From: Anaerolineales bacterium | GTDB taxonomy: Bacteria > Chloroflexota > Anaerolineae > Anaerolineales > Villigracilaceae | NCBI GenBank assembly: GCA_016928525.1 | Contig: JAFGKO010000059.1 | Span: 1-25,257 of the forward strand | Length of the DNA stretch: 25,257 bases | Direction of reading: 5' to 3' | Shown here: piece after piece, positions 21,532-25,257 of the stretch | Layout of the letters: each line of letters begins with the position of its first letter | Numbering within the stretch: position 1 is the stretch's first letter | The notes under the pieces: model-generated | The model's input: the letters and a program-made list of their open reading frames with translations, nothing else | Database searches by the model: none | What the model was told of the DNA's origin: nothing | Made by a program: the position numbers and the translations under genes

Positions 21532-22118
21532 TGGAATGGAGAACACCCATTACATTGACGGGCAAATACGTTCGCCTGGAACTGATGACCGAATTGCATA
21601 TTCCCGGATTGGCTGAGATTGGCGTAGGGCAAGATTTTTGGGGTTTTATGCTGTATGGAAATATGAACACTGAGGCGGATATGGCGAACTGGGTTCGCGA
21701 TATTCTATCCCGGGCTGAAAAAGGGACCGACTTGCCGTTTGCTGTCATCCACCTTGCTTCGGGACGTGTGACGGGCGCGACTCGTTACCTGAATATGGTG
21801 CCGCATGACCGTGGCCTGGAGATCGGCGGCACCTGGTATGGCTTGGAATTCCAGCGCACCGCGGTGAATACAGAGTGTAAATATTTATTGCTCCAATATG
21901 CTTTTGAAACACTGGGTTGTATCCGTGTACAATTCAAAACTGATTTGCGTAATGAACGTTCGCAACGCGCTATAGAACGAATCGGAGCAAAACGTGAAGG
22001 CGTGTTGCGCAATCATATGATTCTTCCTGATGGTCGGTATCGTGACTCAGTCTTTTACAGCATTATCGATAACGAGTGGCCGGAAGTGAAAACCCGGTTG
22101 GATGAGATGTTAAAATGA
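21531..22118 (+). CDS. GNAT-family N-acetyltransferase (RimJ/RimL-like)
   Basis: A 195-residue acetyltransferase of the RimJ/RimL branch. It begins with TPITLTGKYVRLELMTELHIPGL, the typical opening strand of the family. The core shows IGGTWYGLEFQRTAVNTE, YAFETLGCIRVQFKTDLRNERSQRAIERIGAKREGVLRNH (acetyl-CoA contacting region and the conserved Asn/Ser-Arg pair), and a final HMILPDGRYRDSVFYSII motif. The ATG overlaps the murE stop codon (TGATG), so the two are translationally coupled; a GTG at 21516 is an alternative start with a poorer setting. The substrate is unknown. Coupling to murE suggests, but does not show, a link to cell wall precursors or to a co-regulated housekeeping step. Confidence 0.85.
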   Translation: MEWRTPITLTGKYVRLELMTELHIPGLAEIGVGQDFWGFMLYGNMNTEADMANWVRDILSRAEKGTDLPFAVIHLASGRVTGATRYLNMVPHDRGLEIGGTWYGLEFQRTAVNTECKYLLLQYAFETLGCIRVQFKTDLRNERSQRAIERIGAKREGVLRNHMILPDGRYRDSVFYSIIDNEWPEVKTRLDEMLK

Positions 22119-22123
22119 CAAAG

Positions 22124-22149
22124 AGCTCCCGCAGAATTCTGCGGGAGCT
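22124..22149. terminator. Bidirectional terminator between convergent genes
   Basis: A perfect 26-nt palindrome built on AGCTCCCGCAGAA is flanked by T-rich tails on both strands (TTCTTTAAATT on the plus strand, CTTTGTCATTTTAA on the minus). The GNAT gene ends just before it and the MFS gene on the other strand ends just after it. Confidence 0.88.
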
Positions 22150-22153
22150 TTCT

Positions 22154-23374
22154 TTAAATTGCTGTCTCAGACGCGAATTCCTTTTTATGGAACGTTCTTT
22201 CGATGATGAAGAATGTGATCGTACTGAGGAGGCCTATGACCAAACCGCCGATCCAGGTAGCGGGCGGCCCAAAGCTGTCGCTCAGGAAACCGCCCAGCAG
22301 TGGCCCGATGCCAATGGACAGACTCCAGGTCAGGCCGTAAATGCTCATATAACGACCACGCATATCTGCCGGGGCCAGGTTGGCGACATAGGTACTACTG
22401 GTGGGCACGATGATAAGTTCGCCAATGGTGATAATGACCATGCTGGTCCAGAAGCTCCAGAAACCAGTTCCCAATACCACGCTTCCCACACCGATTGCAT
22501 AGAAGAACATCCCCAACGCAATCATACGCAAAGGTGGGTGTTTCTTCGTCCATTGCGTAACCAGCACTTGCAGGAAAACAACCATCAGCGCGTTTGTGGT
22601 GGGGATGAAACCATATAACTGTTTTGGGATTCCGATCACTTTGGTGGCATAGACCGGCAACAATACCCACATCAAGGAAGCTGTGATCAAGCCGAAAGTG
22701 ATGTTGGTGACTGTGGTGATAAATGGCCAATCCCTGAGAACACGATCATAGCCGCCCCAACGCTCTCTTTTGACTTTCTGGCCTGCTTCCCTTTCGGGGA
22801 GCGTTTCCCTGGCAAAGAGTAAAATCAGCAATCCAAATAGGAACAGTCCTGTCGAAGCAATATAGAAAGCCAGGTAGGGTGAGGCGGCTGCAAGAAAGCC
22901 GCCCACTGCAGGGCCGATGGCGATGCCCGCGTTGTTGCTCATGCGCAGGATAGAGTATGCATCTGCGCGTTTTTCCGGTCCGATTATGTCAGCCATCATT
23001 GCATCCGCGCCGACGCGGTAGAGCGGGTTGCAGGCGCCCAACAGGACCATTACAATCGCAAATTGTGAGTATGTGGCGGCATGACTGAAGAACAGGTACA
23101 CCACTGCGTTCGACAACAGACTGACCACCATGACCAGCTTGCGCCCGACCCGATCTGTGATCTGCCCGGCGGCAAAGGTCATGATCAGGCTGGCGGTCGA
23201 GTTGAGGGTCACCAACGAGGCCGTCTGTGTCAGGGGCAGGTTCAGTCGTTCGCTGGCGTACACCATCAGGAAAGGCCAGATCATGCTCGAGCCAATTGTG
23301 CTCAGCAGCATGCCCCAGAAGAGCAGCCAGAACTGGCGTGGGTACTCCCTTGTTTTTTCGAAGAAACCTGGCAT
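22154..23374 (-). CDS. MFS transporter, probable drug:H+ antiporter type
   Basis: A 406-residue, 12-helix transporter of the major facilitator superfamily in the cytoplasmic membrane. The loop 2-3 signature is GQITDRVGRK (70-79). Repeat motifs NAGIAIGPAVGGFLA (after helix 4-5) and SIGIGPLLGGFLSD in the second half are typical of the DHA1 group, as are the short N- and C-termini. Family knowledge: such proteins export toxic compounds or sugars using the proton gradient; the substrate here is not predictable. It is transcribed toward the murE/GNAT operon, separated by a bidirectional terminator. Its start (23374) has AAAGG about 5 nt upstream, and it lies directly downstream of the pnp terminator on the same strand. 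Confidence 0.85.
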   Translation of the reverse strand: MPGFFEKTREYPRQFWLLFWGMLLSTIGSSMIWPFLMVYASERLNLPLTQTASLVTLNSTASLIMTFAAGQITDRVGRKLVMVVSLLSNAVVYLFFSHAATYSQFAIVMVLLGACNPLYRVGADAMMADIIGPEKRADAYSILRMSNNAGIAIGPAVGGFLAAASPYLAFYIASTGLFLFGLLILLFARETLPEREAGQKVKRERWGGYDRVLRDWPFITTVTNITFGLITASLMWVLLPVYATKVIGIPKQLYGFIPTTNALMVVFLQVLVTQWTKKHPPLRMIALGMFFYAIGVGSVVLGTGFWSFWTSMVIITIGELIIVPTSSTYVANLAPADMRGRYMSIYGLTWSLSIGIGPLLGGFLSDSFGPPATWIGGLVIGLLSTITFFIIERTFHKKEFASETAI

Positions 23375-23392
23375 TCGAACCTTTAATCAAAG

Positions 23393-23422
23393 CCAGGGAA
23401 CGGCACGGTGACCGTTCCCTGG
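23393..23422 (-). terminator. Probable terminator of pnp
   Basis: An 11-bp stem CCAGGGAACGG/CCGTTCCCTGG (23393-23403 with 23412-23422, 8-nt loop) lies 22 nt past the pnp stop on the minus strand and is followed by CTTTGATT. The T-run is short, so some read-through into the MFS gene is possible. Confidence 0.65.
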
Positions 23423-23444
23423 TTGGTCCTAAGAGATGGACGGA

Positions 23445-25257
23445 CTATCTGCGTCCGCCGCGACGATCATCGCGCCGGCCTCCGCGACGGTCATTGCCGT
23501 CTCGCCCACCTGGACGGCTGCCACCGGGACGTCCGCCGCCACCGCTGCGGGGTTTATCATGCTCACGAGCTTCCTCGGCGCTCCAACCCTCGAGCACGGC
23601 TTGGCGGGAAAGGCGTATCTTGCCCATCGGATCGATGTCGGTGATCATCACGGTGATCTCGTCACCCATGCCAACCACATCCTCAACGGAGTTGACGCGT
23701 TCGGAATCGAGCTGGGAGATGTGTACCAGGCCATCCGTGCCGGGCAGGATTTCCACAAACGCGCCAAAGGATTCGATGCGCACCACTTTGCCGGTGTAGA
23801 TGCGCCCGATTTCGGGGCTTTCCCCCAAGGCTTCGATACGCTCGATGGCGATCTTGGCGCCTGCGCCCTCTACCGCTGCGATGTAGACCGTACCGTCTTC
23901 CTCGATATCGATCCTGGTACCGGTCTCTTCTTGCAAAGCACGAATATTCTTGCCGCCCGGGCCGATCAGTGCGCCGATTTTGTCCACCGGGATCTTGACG
24001 GTGGTGATGCGTGGGGCATGGTCTTTCAATTCGGCGCGCGGCTGTGGGATGGCTTCGAGCATTTTGTCCAGAATTGCAAGCCGAGCTACACGCGCCTGCT
24101 CGAGCGCTTCTTTCATGATGTCGGCGCTCAGGCCGCTGATTTTGATGTCCATTTGCAAGGCGGTGATGCCTTCGGATGTGCCAGCTACTTTGAAGTCCAT
24201 ATCGCCCAGGTGGTCTTCGGTTCCCTGGATGTCGGTCAGCACCTGGTAACGGCCATCGCCATCGGTGATGAGCCCCATGGCGATGCCTGCCACGGGAGCC
24301 TTGATCGGCACGCCCGCGTCCATCAATGCCAGGGTAGAGCCGCAGACGGAAGCCATCGAGGTCGAGCCGTTGGAGGACAGGACTTCGGATACCAGTCGCA
24401 GCGTGTACGGGAAGGTTTCCTCGGCCGGGATGACCGGTTCGAGGGCGCGTTCCGCCAGCGCTCCGTGCCCGACTTCGCGCCTGCTCTGGCCACGAAGGGG
24501 CCGCACCTCGCCGACGGAATAGGGCGGGAAGTTGTAGTGGTGCAAGTAACGTTTGCTGTCCGTCGGCGAAAGGGAATCGATTTCCTGCGCTTCACGGAGC
24601 GTGCCGAGGGTTGCCAGGGTCATGACCTGGGTCTCGCCGCGGGTGAACAAGCCGGAGCCATGCGCGCGTGGACTAAGATTCACTTCGGCCCAGATATCGC
24701 GGATGTCTTTGGGGCCGCGGCCATCGGGGCGTTTGCCCATGCCGAGGATGCGCTCTCGAACGATAGCTCCTTCGGCCTGGTCAAAAGCTTCTCTAACGGA
24801 AGCAAGCGAGGGGTAGTCTGATGCGATGCCGCCCTCGGGTACGGTACAAAGCTCAGCGACAACTTCGTCCTTGAGGGTCGTCATCCCGCCGTAGAATTCA
24901 TTCTTGGTCAGGGGCTTGTCCAGCAGTTCATTCATCGAGCCGCTGACGCGCTCGAATACTTTCTTCGCCAGTTCATCGTCAGGCAGGTTGAAGGTGGCTT
25001 CCTGTTTTGGTTTGCCAATCTCTGCCTGCATCTTGAATTGCAGATCGATGATGGGCTGCATGGACTGGTGTCCCAGTTCCAGCGCGGCGACCATGACATC
25101 TTCGGGCACTTCGTTAGCGCCGCATTCGACCATCAGGATGGCATCGCGCGTACCGGCAATGCGCAGGTCCAGGTCGGAGGCATCTATTTGTTCGAAGGTC
25201 GGGTTGACCACAAATTCGCCGTCTACGCGCCCGATGCGCACTGCGCCGACCGGGCCG
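23445..25257 (-). CDS. pnp: Polyribonucleotide nucleotidyltransferase, 5' end outside the window
   Basis: The visible 603 residues are the C-terminal part of PNPase. This enzyme degrades RNA 3' to 5' with phosphate and can add tails; it is part of the RNA degradation machinery. Visible are the end of the first RNase PH domain, the linker, and the second RNase PH domain (FTRGETQVMTLATLG; DFKVAGTSEGITALQMDIKI with catalytic-type aspartates nearby). A KH domain with the GPGG loop (IGALIGPGGKNI) and an S1 domain (GRIYTGKVVRIESFGAFVEI through KIRLSRQAVLEG) follow. The tail is rich in Arg-Gly (GGGGRPGGSRPGGRD, DDRRGGRR), which should bind RNA or protein. The reading frame is open to the right edge, so the start lies beyond 25257; the GTG at 25241 is internal (family sequence GPVGAVRIG). 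Confidence 0.95.
   Translation of the reverse strand, partial: GPVGAVRIGRVDGEFVVNPTFEQIDASDLDLRIAGTRDAILMVECGANEVPEDVMVAALELGHQSMQPIIDLQFKMQAEIGKPKQEATFNLPDDELAKKVFERVSGSMNELLDKPLTKNEFYGGMTTLKDEVVAELCTVPEGGIASDYPSLASVREAFDQAEGAIVRERILGMGKRPDGRGPKDIRDIWAEVNLSPRAHGSGLFTRGETQVMTLATLGTLREAQEIDSLSPTDSKRYLHHYNFPPYSVGEVRPLRGQSRREVGHGALAERALEPVIPAEETFPYTLRLVSEVLSSNGSTSMASVCGSTLALMDAGVPIKAPVAGIAMGLITDGDGRYQVLTDIQGTEDHLGDMDFKVAGTSEGITALQMDIKISGLSADIMKEALEQARVARLAILDKMLEAIPQPRAELKDHAPRITTVKIPVDKIGALIGPGGKNIRALQEETGTRIDIEEDGTVYIAAVEGAGAKIAIERIEALGESPEIGRIYTGKVVRIESFGAFVEILPGTDGLVHISQLDSERVNSVEDVVGMGDEITVMITDIDPMGKIRLSRQAVLEGWSAEEAREHDKPRSGGGGRPGGSRPGGRDGNDRRGGRRDDRRGGRR

Noticed and set aside
23436..24821. 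A 461-codon plus-strand frame opposite pnp
   Set aside because: It mirrors the GC-rich PNPase gene; the protein is rich in odd His/Asp/Gly runs and resembles no family.
1..25257. CRISPR array, rRNA or complete tRNA gene
   Set aside because: No regularly spaced direct repeats and no recognisable RNA gene was found on either strand by reading; a tRNAscan or Infernal run would settle this.

Overview
The window looks like a chromosomal segment of a Chloroflexota bacterium, most likely class Anaerolineae. The evidence is indirect: a nuo cluster with two tandem nuoM genes, an ATP synthase b subunit fused to a delta-like C-terminus, a stand-alone MurE ligase, Ala/Pro-rich lipoproteins, and spacer DNA full of hairpin repeats. 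No rRNA or tRNA gene, integrase, transposase or CRISPR array was seen, so the taxonomic call is inference.

Layout. Positions 259-1164 (+) encode a membrane-anchored diheme cytochrome c ending in a terminator. After a 430-base repeat-rich spacer comes a minus-strand block from 6967 down to 1598. In transcription order it holds a RelB/RelE-type toxin-antitoxin pair, a truncated DUF4062 gene start, an intact DUF4062-STAND NTPase-TPR protein (candidate immune sensor), a truncated second copy of the tnaA 5' end, an MNT/HepT toxin-antitoxin pair, a terminator, and tryptophanase (tnaA). This is the accessory part of the window. Two gene-start duplications, hairpin repeats and low-complexity inserts mark past rearrangement.

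From 7029 the plus strand carries a tiny membrane protein and a lipoprotein, then nuoA, a perfect terminator-like hairpin, and nuoH-J-K-L-M-M'-N. These are all membrane-arm subunits of complex I. The second NuoM and a roughly 26-30 residue extension in the NuoL lateral helix match the four-pump ('2M') complex I architecture. A REP-like inverted repeat and a strong promoter follow, then the Fo genes of ATP synthase (atpZ, atpB, atpE, and an atpF fused to the delta C-terminal domain), closed by a 15-bp terminator. None of the soluble catalytic parts (NuoB/C/D/E/F/G/I; F1 alpha, beta, gamma, epsilon) is present. The locus is a cluster of membrane proton-translocating parts, so their partners must lie elsewhere in the genome.

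The right end has murE translationally coupled to a GNAT acetyltransferase, a bidirectional terminator, a convergent MFS transporter, and the 3' part of pnp (PNPase), which runs off the right edge.
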